DNA from: Stieleria varia
Lineage (GTDB): Bacteria > Planctomycetota > Planctomycetia > Pirellulales > Pirellulaceae
Direction: 5' to 3'
DNA length: 64,000 nt
Assembly (NCBI RefSeq): GCF_038443385.1
Contig: NZ_CP151726.1
Span: 1,426,001 to 1,490,000 of the forward strand
The notes under the pieces were generated by a model. The model saw nothing but the letters and a program-made list of their open reading frames with translations, made no database searches and had not been told where the DNA came from. Every line of letters begins with the position of its first letter. The stretch's first letter is position 1. The position numbers were made by a program, and so were the translations under genes. This document shows positions 25,059 to 33,554 of the stretch, one piece after another.

Positions 25059-26465
25059 TCACCTTGGAGCTCGGTTCCGGCCGGGATCAGGCGACTTCTG
25101 TCGGCTCCTGGCCGTCTTGGGCTCCTTCTTGGACGCCGGTTCGTAGAAACGATTGGCGTCGAACTGGCCTTGGAAAATTGGGTCCGTCAAGTAGTTCAAG
25201 CGACGGCATCGCAATTCGCCTTGACCGTGGATCGAAACGATCTGTTCGTTGTCCGAAAGGCTTCTCAGTACATTTGGCCCCGAGTCGAGGTAGTCGCCCC
25301 ACTGAGTTGCCATGTCCCGATTGTAGATGCCAAACGTCTGCACCACGGCGCAGTTGTTCAAAATGGTTCGCCACGTTGTGGGGTAGTTGCCCCGCAGTTG
25401 GCTCAAGTCCTGCCAAATGGTGTGGACCCACACACCGTAGCCGGCCGCGAGCGTCATCAGCGTTTCCAGGAGCGGGAAATTTCCCAACTGCGCGGCTTCG
25501 TCGATCATCAGCAGCGTGTTGAGCTTGGGGCGGTGGCGTCGGCTCAAGATGGCTTTCATCAAAGTGCCGATCCAGAGTTTCATCAGCGGACGGTGGCTGA
25601 CCAGGCGATCCGGTGGAATGATCAGGTAGATCGACAGCGGTTTGCCATCGACCACGTCCTGGAGCGAGAAACTGGTTTCCGATAACGTTCCGGCGACCGC
25701 CGGGCTCATCAAAGATTTGACATACGACTGAGCCGTGGCCAGGACGCCCCCACGTGTGACATCCGGCATGGCGATGGTGGCGGCAATCTCTCGGTACGCC
25801 ATTTGATTCATCTGTTTCCCCATCACGTCGAGCAGAACGGCCATGCGGTACGATGGGTCGTCTCCGTGCAACGAGTCGACGATGGAATTCAAATTCGCTC
25901 GGCCTTCCGTGTCGGAGCTGGCGTTGGCGATCAGTCCCGAGTGAATCGCTTTGGCTTGAATGTCCCAGAAAGGTTCTTTGGTGGATTGGTTGACGGTTGC
26001 CATCAACTCGGCCAGCAACTGTGAATCGCTTTCCAAATCGGCGCCCGTCAGTCTCAGCACATCAAAGGGATTGAGGCAGTCCGAAGGTTCGTCGACCACG
26101 CCGAATGGATCCAAGCGGACGACTTGATGCCCCAGTTCACGGCGACGTCGCGCCGTGACGTGATACGCCTCGGCCTTTGGGTCGATCACGACGACGGGTC
26201 CCTGATAGGACAGCAGGTTTGGGATCACCGTGCCCACGCCTTTGCCCGCGCGAGTGGGCGCTATCGTGATCAAGTGGCCGTCGCCGCTGTACCGCACCAG
26301 ATCACCACGTTTTCGAGGCGGTGGATGTTTTTGAGTGTGGAACCCAAGTTCCGACTGGTACTGGGACTGGTGACCCAAAACAATGCATTGCTCACCGGGC
26401 TCCGAACTCTTCTTGGAGGCTGGGGGCCGGCTGGTCGTTTTCGGTTTTGGTTTCTTGGTGCTCAT
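25059..26465 (-). CDS. Orphan VirD4/TraG-family (type IV coupling protein) ATPase
   Basis: About 468 residues of the TraG/VirD4 family, the ATPases that bring DNA or protein to type IV secretion systems. Walker A is IAPTRAGKGVGTVIPNLL (near residue 70) and Walker B is TLLMIDEAAQLGNFPLLETL. Blocks VVIDPKAEAYHVTARRRREL and TIWQDLSQLRGNYPTTWRTI are typical. The start is probably the ATG at 26465; another at 26477 would place AAAGGA directly against it. The N-terminal membrane anchor of conjugative VirD4 is missing, so the protein looks soluble. No relaxase, VirB or Mpf gene is nearby, so a role in conjugation is not supported. The stop is 1 base from that of the convergent 59-aa gene. Confidence 0.9.
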   Translation of the reverse strand: MSTKKPKPKTTSRPPASKKSSEPGEQCIVLGHQSQYQSELGFHTQKHPPPRKRGDLVRYSGDGHLITIAPTRAGKGVGTVIPNLLSYQGPVVVIDPKAEAYHVTARRRRELGHQVVRLDPFGVVDEPSDCLNPFDVLRLTGADLESDSQLLAELMATVNQSTKEPFWDIQAKAIHSGLIANASSDTEGRANLNSIVDSLHGDDPSYRMAVLLDVMGKQMNQMAYREIAATIAMPDVTRGGVLATAQSYVKSLMSPAVAGTLSETSFSLQDVVDGKPLSIYLIIPPDRLVSHRPLMKLWIGTLMKAILSRRHRPKLNTLLMIDEAAQLGNFPLLETLMTLAAGYGVWVHTIWQDLSQLRGNYPTTWRTILNNCAVVQTFGIYNRDMATQWGDYLDSGPNVLRSLSDNEQIVSIHGQGELRCRRLNYLTDPIFQGQFDANRFYEPASKKEPKTARSRQKSPDPGRNRAPR

Positions 26466-26786
26466 GACAACTATCATTCCTTTCCAGAGTGTGCAGATGA
26501 CTGTTATCTATGGCCCAGAATCGAAAACATCAGGGCGGTGGTGCTCAAAGAATTTGATACACACAAGGGACACTTGGTTCGCTCCGGCAGAGCGAAAGGA
26601 CGTCTGATTGTCCCGAATCGGTTTGCCAGCTTTCGTCCTCTCCGTCCTGAGTAAACGACGGGCTCAGAATGCCTCCAGGAAAATTTCCGGAATTCATTGA
26701 GGCTCCGACGCGAGAAAAACGCAGTGAGATTTCAGGCGACAAGTGATTCGCCTGATTTCTCATGACTCTCCCACGGAACCGATCCG

Positions 26787-28010
26787 ATGCTTCATAAAAA
26801 TCGTTTGCTCGAACGCCTCGCCCTGCTCGTTCTGCCTGTCCTGCTGTGTGGGGCCAATTTGTCCGGGGCACAGGGTGAACTTGCCCCTCTTTCAGTCGAA
26901 AGTAACATTGTCGAAAGTGACGCCATCGCGACTCCTGTCCAACAGCGGACACTGCACCAGCGACTGTGCGAGCTGAATCCCAACTGGTCGGACAAAACGC
27001 CAAACCAGGACGCTGTTGCCAAGATCAACGCCGTGGACGATGACGTCGCTTTGATCCAAGCTCATTTTTCATTGGTGATTGAGCGACTAGAAACTGCGGA
27101 CGTTGGACATCTGACATCCTCGCAATTGGCTCAGCGAATCGCAAACATTCAAAGCCTGCGAGAGTACATGATCGCGGGAGAGTTTCCTCAAAACATCTTT
27201 GTCCCTGGACGTCGTCCTGTGTTCATCGACCCGTGGGGCACTCACTGTGCCGTGGGGTATCTGATTGCCACATCGGGGCATTCTGAACTGGCGAATCGGA
27301 TCAACCAAGAACATCAATTGGATGTGCTGTGCGACATCAAAACACGGGGGCTGCCGCAGTGGCAAACTGCATCCGGGCTGAGCGTAGCCGAACTGGCTTT
27401 GATTCAGCCGCACTACGCGTTTCGGAATTTCAGTCAGTCGATTGAGTATCCCGCAGAGATCGAATCGTTGATTCTGGGAGACTCGACGGCAGTGATCGAG
27501 GCCTTGGAGAGTGGCAAGCTGAACGTGGAAAGTCGCTGCGGGGGTAAGACGCTATTGCACTTCGCCGCCGCCGCAGGCGACTTGGAGTTGGCCAAACGCT
27601 TGGTGAAGCAGGGCGCCGACCTGAACGCCCTTTCCACGATGGGCTGTGACGAAGCGGAGATCGCCAAGGCGGGAAACCATCGCCGTTTTGAGGTTCGCTG
27701 GGACGCAGCGACTTTGGTCACTCAGGTCAGGTACTCATCGGCGATGGGACGAGTTTACAACTCCACCTCAGGTTCTTATGTCGCCGACGTCCTGCAAGAT
27801 TTTTTCGGTGGGATGGATGGCAAGAATGCATTGCACTATGCGACGGCGGCGCCACGTGCATCGGGGAATCGTCCCGTTGCGTACATGATTCATGGATACG
27901 GATTTCAGAAACCGTTTGGCAAACCCTCGACCGAGATCAGCCCTATGCAGCAACTGAAGAACCGTCGCGCGGAAGTCGCTCAGTGGCTCCGCGAGCAAGG
28001 TTTGGAGTAG
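26787..28010 (+). CDS. Exported protein with ankyrin repeats
   Basis: A 407-residue protein with a signal peptide (LLERLALLVLPVLLCGANLSG, cleavage near AQG). The middle part (residues about 100-200) includes SLREYMIAGEFPQNIFVPGR and RRPVFIDPWGTHCAVGYLIA, a block that looks conserved but that I cannot name. Near residue 250 ankyrin-type repeats are visible: GGKTLLHFAAAAGDLELAKR followed by LVKQGADLNALS, and later GKNALHYATAAP. The C-terminus ends EVAQWLREQGLE. Ankyrin repeats mediate protein binding; an extracytoplasmic location is inferred from the signal peptide. The gene is alone on its strand here and a 28-bp palindrome follows. Confidence 0.8.
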   Translation: MLHKNRLLERLALLVLPVLLCGANLSGAQGELAPLSVESNIVESDAIATPVQQRTLHQRLCELNPNWSDKTPNQDAVAKINAVDDDVALIQAHFSLVIERLETADVGHLTSSQLAQRIANIQSLREYMIAGEFPQNIFVPGRRPVFIDPWGTHCAVGYLIATSGHSELANRINQEHQLDVLCDIKTRGLPQWQTASGLSVAELALIQPHYAFRNFSQSIEYPAEIESLILGDSTAVIEALESGKLNVESRCGGKTLLHFAAAAGDLELAKRLVKQGADLNALSTMGCDEAEIAKAGNHRRFEVRWDAATLVTQVRYSSAMGRVYNSTSGSYVADVLQDFFGGMDGKNALHYATAAPRASGNRPVAYMIHGYGFQKPFGKPSTEISPMQQLKNRRAEVAQWLREQGLE

Positions 28011-28102
28011 GGGGGCTAGCGTGGGCTGTTCAAAATTTGGGGTTGTGTCTTTTTGGGTTTGCGCAAGTTTATGTCCCTACTGCCGGCGCAGCTGGTGGCC
28101 CC

Positions 28103-28177
28103 AGTGAGCCTCAGGCGCTAGCCGTGGGCCTGAGGCGGATTGTGGTGCCGGCCCACGGCTAGCGCCTGAGGCTCACT
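28103..28177. repeat. Perfect 28-bp inverted repeat
   Basis: Arms 28103-28130 and 28150-28177 are perfect inverted copies around a 19-base loop. The core includes GAGCCTCAGGCGCTAGCC. It stands between the ankyrin gene (+) and a broken gene (-), a convergent junction. I associate this sequence type with dispersed Rhodopirellula repeats. Confidence 0.92.
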
Positions 28178-28267
28178 TTGATTGCGACACGTGGAACAAA
28201 AACATTGACAAAAAAAACAATGTCAACACCAAACTTTGATCCGTCCCGGCTTAGCCCAAGTACGGCT

Positions 28268-28635
28268 TCAGTTTTGCAGCCATTTATCACTAGCGAACTG
28301 CCACTCCGCTTTCAGATCGTTTTTCAGGTCGCTGTCATGGATTTGCAATCCGGTACGCTCTAACGCAGCCAAGCCAATTCCAACTTCTGCTTCGTTCGGC
28401 GAAAGGTCACCGATGGCAGCGACGTGATGTATTCGTGGAACCGATCAAAGAGGCTTTCAAGCGTTGGGAGCGGGTTCCTTGTCTTGCTTCTTAAGTTTGC
28501 AGTGATATCGATCTCTCGGATGGCGTCGCCGTAGTTCATGCCCGCCAATTCAACTGTCAGCAGGCTTGCTATCGGCGAATAAAGCGCACTTCCACCGAAG
28601 GTATTGTAGGAGTTCTTCCAGCAATTGAATTCCAT
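28268..28635 (-). pseudogene. Frameshifted small gene of unknown function
   Basis: The minus strand reads MEFNCWKNSYNTFGGSALYS from 28635 through NPLPTLESLFDRFHEYITSL to a TAG near 28360. In another frame the coding-like reading resumes (HHVAAIGDLSPNEAEVGIG, then AALERTGLQIHDSDLKNDLK) and ends EWQFASDKWLQN at a TGA at 28268-28270. Both parts look like real protein, and the frames overlap between about 28360 and 28425, so one frameshift would join them into a protein of about 120 residues. This can be a mutation or a sequencing error. A programmed frameshift is also possible, but no slippery site is evident. It lies just upstream of the DUF2199 gene's stop on the same strand. Confidence 0.6.
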
Positions 28636-28657
28636 TACGATTTCGTCCGCCTTTCAT

Positions 28658-29176
28658 TCAGAGGTGCAGCAACGCGCCTGCGATCTCTCGCACTCGACCC
28701 ATTGTAATGCCGCTGCGTTGTTCGATGGCCAGTGGATGCTCGGTAGGCTCAAGTTCGATGAAAGGTCGCTCGCCCACACGCCGGGTATGGACTTGAGTCT
28801 TTAGGTTCAATGTGTCGGGATACAGAGGAAGCGAAGTGGAGAGCCAGCCAAAAAACGGCGGCTGAGCTTCTCGACCGGCCTGCTGCCAAATCTCGTGGCA
28901 ACGCATGAAGCTTTCTTTACTGAGTGAAGCCCATACGCCCCAAATGAAGGGATCGTCATGGTCGACCACTGGCAATTCAAGGCAGCCGCGAATGAAAAAG
29001 AACTCTTCATCGATCACACAGAGGTCGTCCGTCAATTCGCAGCGATCCTGTCGCTCGGCTTCCGGGACGTTGGCGAGCATTGCCGGAGCGTTCGCACCGA
29101 ACTCCATCGGCAATTCGTCGTGGTACTTGCCGCACGTCGCACACAGGAAACCGGATTGTGAACTGGCTTTGGTCAT
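28658..29176 (-). CDS. DUF2199 domain protein
   Basis: A 172-residue protein of the DUF2199 family. The ATG at 29176 is chosen: AGGAG is 9 bases upstream and the ATG overlaps the stop of the preceding gene as ATGA. A zinc-ribbon-like FLCATCGKYHDELPM opens the domain, with two cysteines and a histidine. The family block CELTDDLCVIDEEFFFIRGC comes next, then FIWGVWASLSKESFMRCHEI, PPFFGWLSTSLPLYPDTLNL and a tail with FIELEPTEHPLAIEQRSGIT. The function of the family is unknown. It is the last gene of a three-gene operon with two alpha/beta hydrolases joined by overlaps, so the three products may act in one process. Confidence 0.93.
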   Translation of the reverse strand: MTKASSQSGFLCATCGKYHDELPMEFGANAPAMLANVPEAERQDRCELTDDLCVIDEEFFFIRGCLELPVVDHDDPFIWGVWASLSKESFMRCHEIWQQAGREAQPPFFGWLSTSLPLYPDTLNLKTQVHTRRVGERPFIELEPTEHPLAIEQRSGITMGRVREIAGALLHL

Positions 29177-29928
29177 TGACGGATGCTCCTCACGAAACTG
29201 GCGACGGCAGCCATGTATTCTGTTCGATTCACGTGGAAGATTGAGTTGTGATTTCCGTGAGGAAATCGGACAAGTCGTTTTTCCCGCGAGCCAGCCCACT
29301 TGTGATTGCGTTCGGCGTGCGAGATGTCGATCAAGCCATCGTTTTCGGTGTGAAGTTGCAGCAACGGCTTTGTGTAGCCAGACAACTTTCGCTTGTGATT
29401 GAAGTGCCGCTTTACTTCTGCCTTGACATCTACCTCGTCGAAGCCAGCCGACTGCAGATCCGCGTATGTCAGAAACCGCTCCGACGGATCGGCGATGCCG
29501 CTTTCAATGATCAGCCCAGCAACCGTCGGCTGACGATGCGCCAGTTCAATGGCGTAGAGCGAACCGATTGACCGCCCAAAAACGATCGCCTTCTCAGGAG
29601 GAATTTCCGCGGCGTTCAGTGCTGATTCGCCATCATCCAGCATCGCGACAAGTTGTGCCTCGCCAGACGAACCACCGTATTCCCGGTACTCCACGAACAA
29701 GGAATTCAGTCCCATTTCAGCGAAGACATCGGTCAAGAAGGGCACGTAATCGGCAACGGCCTCTCCGTTGCCGTGGAAGTGAACCATGGTGAACTGAGTT
29801 GGATCGATCACTTTTCTATAGCAGGCCAATACAGCACCGCTTGTCTCCACAAAGAATGGATCATCGACAAACCGATCTTGAGGAAAGAGGTATCGGCCGC
29901 TGACTGCAGGATGGTCAAGAATGCTCAT
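29173..29928 (-). CDS. Alpha/beta hydrolase
   Basis: A 251-residue alpha/beta hydrolase with start at the ATG at 29928, which overlaps the stop of the upstream gene as ATGA; a longer reading would add five residues. The oxyanion block is TMVHFHGNGEAVADYVPFLT. The nucleophile elbow is FGRSIGS (Ser near residue 120), and the likely acid and base are the Asp in LHTENDGLIDISHAE and the His in RFPHGNHNSIFHVN. It has no signal peptide and resembles the BEM46-like or serine aminopeptidase group. The substrate is unknown. It is the middle gene of the operon running from 30386 to 28658. Confidence 0.87.
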   Translation of the reverse strand: MSILDHPAVSGRYLFPQDRFVDDPFFVETSGAVLACYRKVIDPTQFTMVHFHGNGEAVADYVPFLTDVFAEMGLNSLFVEYREYGGSSGEAQLVAMLDDGESALNAAEIPPEKAIVFGRSIGSLYAIELAHRQPTVAGLIIESGIADPSERFLTYADLQSAGFDEVDVKAEVKRHFNHKRKLSGYTKPLLQLHTENDGLIDISHAERNHKWAGSREKRLVRFPHGNHNSIFHVNRTEYMAAVASFVRSIRQ

Positions 29929-30386
29929 GTCAGATCCTCGCACGCCTTGAGCATCGCCTGCAGAGGTGCAGGGTCAGCCAAACGGTGATCATTGCCAACC
30001 GCAATCAACGACTCTGGCACCAGGTTGCTGTTGGCGACGAGCTCTTCCGAATTGGCAAACGGAATCACATCGTCTTTGCGTGAATGCAGAATGATGGTGT
30101 TGGGTTTTACCGTGTTTGCGGTGCCCCAATTCTGCCATGCTGGACACAGCAGGACCATTGGCGTGTCTGCACTTTGCATGTTCACGGCAACCGCCCCGCC
30201 ACGAGACGAGCCGACGATCACATCGGGACTGTGTCGATTGTATTCGGCTTGCGCGGTGCGGACGGCAGCCTCAAAGTCGTCATCGTCAAGAGACGGGTTG
30301 ATGACAATGTGCCCGGCGTCTTTTAGGTACGTCGGCTTGACGCCTCCGACAACGCTGTGCCACCCGTGCAAGAAAAGGATCTTCAT
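29925..30386 (-). CDS. Small alpha/beta hydrolase
   Basis: A 153-residue single-domain hydrolase, read from the ATG at 30386 with AGGTGA about 6 bases upstream; a GTG three codons earlier would sit on top of that site. It opens MKILFLHGWHSVVGGVKPTY. The nucleophile elbow is VGSSRGGAVAV (Ser near residue 67), the acid is in LHSRKDDVIPF and the base in VGNDHRLADP, so the catalytic triad is complete. The small size and HGW start resemble the YqiA/RBBP9-like esterases. It is first in an operon with a larger hydrolase and a DUF2199 protein, with ATGA overlaps between consecutive genes. Confidence 0.83.
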   Translation of the reverse strand: MKILFLHGWHSVVGGVKPTYLKDAGHIVINPSLDDDDFEAAVRTAQAEYNRHSPDVIVGSSRGGAVAVNMQSADTPMVLLCPAWQNWGTANTVKPNTIILHSRKDDVIPFANSEELVANSNLVPESLIAVGNDHRLADPAPLQAMLKACEDLT

Positions 30387-30629
30387 TTTGCTCACCTAAT
30401 GCCAAGTTCGAGAGTTGAGCTCTCTATTCGCAGCCCTATTTTCGCTCGCATGCTAGTGCGTGAGAAGTGTGCGTTCCGTTTCAGTCGAACGATTTGCCTC
30501 TTCCGAACCCAGGGTTGTAGGGAAATCCTCTATGATCAGAACAAACATGGGCGGGGTTTCAGCCAACAGGATGGTGAGGTTCATCGACTGGCTGGTATTG
30601 GGTGGAGCAAAAAAACGTGAGGTGTGTGG

Positions 30630-32066
30630 ATGCCATTCTGGCCATTCAGAAAAAGCGAACCGGAGCAACTGACTGCAACGGAGTTGCGTGACAAGCTGAT
30701 TGAGGCCGCAGCCTCGGGGTCTGGACGAAAGCTTCGTTCTCTCTGCAAGCAATACAAGACGCAGGTGGCAGAGCACATGGATGTGATCTGCAAGATTCCC
30801 GATGGAATGCTGACTGATGACCGCTCGATCGACCAGTACTTCCCAAAACTTGCGGCGGTCGCGCAATGCCTTGCCCATGAATGTGGCGAGCCCGAACTGT
30901 GGAACAAACTCTGCGGTGACCCTGCCGACAACCCTCTGATGCAGATGGATCACTGGTATGGTGAGATGCCTCAGCGGATGGAACGATTGGAATACGAGGA
31001 GTTGATTGCTGAGGCGAAGGGTTTTATTGGGAAGGTAAAATCACTTCGCGGTGGCCCCGCACGTCTCAATGAGTGTTATCTCAACGCCCGCCTGGGTCAG
31101 TTGCTGTTCCATTGCGGCAGAGTCAACGAAGCCATTGAACCATTCTCGGCCGCTCTGGCGATCTGCATCGAGAACGATGATGTCGAGGGCCAAGTCGCCT
31201 ATCTGAGCAGCTTGCTTGAGGTCCACCGCTATCTGGATGATGGCCATGTCGTCGAAACGGCCGAGCAATTATTGGCAGCACGACGCAGGGGAGGCTTGCC
31301 GACCGAGGATATCGAGAAACAACTTGAGTTACTGCACAAGGGAGAACCACTCTGCCGAATCGTCTGCCTTCATGATGGTCGAGAATTGGAATTGGACGAA
31401 GTGAACAGCCTTGGTGAGGGAAGGTACCAGTTCTTGTTTCGTCGCAATCGCATCTCACTCCAGAAAGCGACTACGCTCACCAGCCAAGGGAACGAGCTAG
31501 CGTCTTCGGGGCAATACGCGGCCGCTTTGGAGAAATATCACGAAGCCAGTGATATCGATCCGTATGACCCCGATCCGGTCTACCAAAGCGGCATGTGCCT
31601 GATTGAACTCGGTGCGTACGCCAAAGCACGAGAAGCGTTTGAAGAAGTGGAACGGCTGGCACCCGGTTGGTTTCGTTGCCGGGCGGACCGTTGGATGGCA
31701 GATGGTTTGGATCAGGGGACGATCTCGAACGAAGAGTACTTGCTTGTCCGAACTCTGGACGACGGTGGTTTGAGCGATCAGGAGGCGAGGTCGCTCGTCA
31801 TTCAGGGCGTGGAGCGATGCCCAGACTTTGCGCCCCTGTACTTGTTCCTCGGGAATCTATGTGAGAATGAAGCCGACTGTATTGCGACCTACCGCAAGGG
31901 ACTGGAGCTTGTGGAAGAACCCGACTTGGAAAGTCGTCTGCTGTGTGCGTTGGCCGGGCGGTTGCCACCTGAGTCGCCTGAACGAAAAACCCTCGTGGAG
32001 CGAGCGGTCGCATTGAAAGGGAGTCTTGTCGCGCTGGCCTCTGCGAAGCTGATGCGGTTGCAATGA
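30630..32066 (+). CDS. TPR-repeat protein
   Basis: A 478-residue soluble protein. The ATG at 30630 is preferred over GTG at 30624 because GAGGT (30619-30623) then has a proper spacing of 6. The N-terminal half is helical (MPFWPFRKSEPEQLTATELR, then EELIAEAKGFIGKVKSL). TPR-like units are visible at YLNARLGQLLFHCGRVNEAI, at ATTLTSQGNELASSGQYAAA with LEKYHEASDIDPYDPDPVYQ, and at SGMCLIELGAYAKAREAFEE. TPRs bind partner proteins. No enzyme motif or signal is visible. It is monocistronic; a MITE-like repeat follows. Its exact partner is unknown. Confidence 0.83.
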   Translation: MPFWPFRKSEPEQLTATELRDKLIEAAASGSGRKLRSLCKQYKTQVAEHMDVICKIPDGMLTDDRSIDQYFPKLAAVAQCLAHECGEPELWNKLCGDPADNPLMQMDHWYGEMPQRMERLEYEELIAEAKGFIGKVKSLRGGPARLNECYLNARLGQLLFHCGRVNEAIEPFSAALAICIENDDVEGQVAYLSSLLEVHRYLDDGHVVETAEQLLAARRRGGLPTEDIEKQLELLHKGEPLCRIVCLHDGRELELDEVNSLGEGRYQFLFRRNRISLQKATTLTSQGNELASSGQYAAALEKYHEASDIDPYDPDPVYQSGMCLIELGAYAKAREAFEEVERLAPGWFRCRADRWMADGLDQGTISNEEYLLVRTLDDGGLSDQEARSLVIQGVERCPDFAPLYLFLGNLCENEADCIATYRKGLELVEEPDLESRLLCALAGRLPPESPERKTLVERAVALKGSLVALASAKLMRLQ

Positions 32067-32168
32067 AGCTTCGTGCTTGCAGCTCCGTCATTCGTGGCCA
32101 GCCTAATCCTGGACTGCTCAGAGTTTGCTATTCACATATCTTTTTGATGCCACCGTTTTAATGCCCGC

Positions 32169-32341
32169 GTCACCTCCACCAAGGAACTTGGGGGAGGTCG
32201 CGCTTAGCCGTTCAGGCGAATGCGAGGGAGGGGGTATGGGTGAAGGAATAGGTTCACCAACGCGGTTTGCGGCGCGTAGGCCCCCTCCCGGATCTTGCTT
32301 CGCTCGATCCGACCTCCCCCGGCTGCGCCGGTGGAGGTGAC
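32169..32341. repeat. MITE-like element with 32-bp imperfect terminal inverted repeats
   Basis: The outer arms are 32169-32200 and 32310-32341. Each has the outer block GTCACCTCCACC / GGTGGAGGTGAC and an inner block GGGGGAGGTCG / CGACCTCCCCC, with an unpaired middle of nine bases. The interior (32201-32309) carries a second G-rich / C-rich pair (GGGAGGGGG near 32228, CCCCCTCCC near 32281). No gene lies inside. Length, ends and lack of coding fit a miniature non-autonomous element, and it lies between convergent genes. Confidence 0.8.
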
Positions 32342-32416
32342 AGAAAACTTGCGCAAACCCGTAATGACACAACACCAAACGTTGAGCAGCCCAGTCTAAT
32401 CCTCAGCAGTTAGCGA

Positions 32417-33394
32417 CTAGACTCCCGTTTGGACGACGGGTTGAGTATGTCGGTCGCTACACAAGACGACCAGTAAATTGGAGACCAGCGACGCACGTTG
32501 CTGCGCATCGAGTTCGACGATCTGGTCCCGCTTGAGATGCTCAAGCGCCATCTCGACCATTCCGACCGCACCGTCGACGATCTTGGTTCTGGCTGCGACG
32601 ACGGCACTGGCTTGTTGCCGCTGCAGCATGGCAGCCGCGATCTCTTGAGCGTAGGCAAGGTGACTGATACGAGCTTCCAGCACGCTCACACCTGCTTTGC
32701 CCAGGCGGTCTTGAATGTCTTCACGCAATCGATCGCAGATTTCATCGGTGCTGCCTCGCAAAGAAATCTCGTTGTCGGTGCTGTCGTAGGGATACCGAGT
32801 GGCCAGATTTCTCAACGCAGCTTCGCTTTGCACTTCGACGTAGTTTTCATAGTCATCGACTTCGAACAAGGCTTCTGCGGTATCGACGACCTTCCAAACC
32901 ACCACCGCAGAAATCTCGATCGGATTGCCATCACTGTCGTTCACTTTGGAAGGACGTCCTGCCGAGCGAGTCTTGTGCTGAGTAACGATTCCCTGCTGAT
33001 TCTTTTGCTCAGGAGTGGTTGACGACCCCGTCTCGAAGTTCCGAATCCGCAGACTCACCTTTCGCTTTGAGTAAAACGGGTTGACCCAATAGAACCCTGA
33101 CGATTTGATTGTTCCGCGATACTCACCAAAGAGCAACAGGACGCGTGAATCGTTTGGTTGGACGGCAACCAACCCGAACAAAGAGATGAAACAAGCCAGC
33201 AGAAGCAAGATCCAAAGTGGGATCAGGATGGCCGTCGTTCCCATCGCAGCAGACACGATGATCAATCCCACGGACGCCAACATTCCGATCAATCCGCCAA
33301 AGAGAGGTCCCCAGCCGGGCATTGGGGTGGAGAGGACTTGTTCAACGATTTCGACATGATTTGCGGTGTGACTGGACACGGGTTGGCTGGACAC
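32417..33394 (-). CDS. SPFH/band-7 (stomatin-like) membrane protein
   Basis: A 325-residue protein read from a GTG at 33394 with GGAG 6 bases upstream. Two adjacent hydrophobic segments ([20 protein letters not shown] and [20 protein letters not shown], about residues 32-76) form a hairpin anchor. The SPFH domain follows: [20 protein letters not shown] and [19 protein letters not shown], then [20 protein letters not shown], and a coiled coil after [20 protein letters not shown] ending [16 protein letters not shown]. Such proteins organise membrane microdomains and often control proteases. The stop is near a convergent MITE-like repeat. No NfeD partner is next to it. Confidence 0.92.
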   Translation of the reverse strand: MSSQPVSSHTANHVEIVEQVLSTPMPGWGPLFGGLIGMLASVGLIIVSAAMGTTAILIPLWILLLLACFISLFGLVAVQPNDSRVLLLFGEYRGTIKSSGFYWVNPFYSKRKVSLRIRNFETGSSTTPEQKNQQGIVTQHKTRSAGRPSKVNDSDGNPIEISAVVVWKVVDTAEALFEVDDYENYVEVQSEAALRNLATRYPYDSTDNEISLRGSTDEICDRLREDIQDRLGKAGVSVLEARISHLAYAQEIAAAMLQRQQASAVVAARTKIVDGAVGMVEMALEHLKRDQIVELDAQQRASLVSNLLVVLCSDRHTQPVVQTGV

Positions 33395-33554
33395 GGGGTT
33401 CTCCAGGATGAGATGAATGTTGCATTGCTTTCGATGGTGTTATCCAGGCACAAATTGAGCCGCCTCGGGGCGCGGGATGCGGAGCAAGTAAGCAACTTGT
33501 ATCGTTAGCGAACGACAATTGTCGCTCGACTTTCCAAGTCGATCGCGTGCCCCG

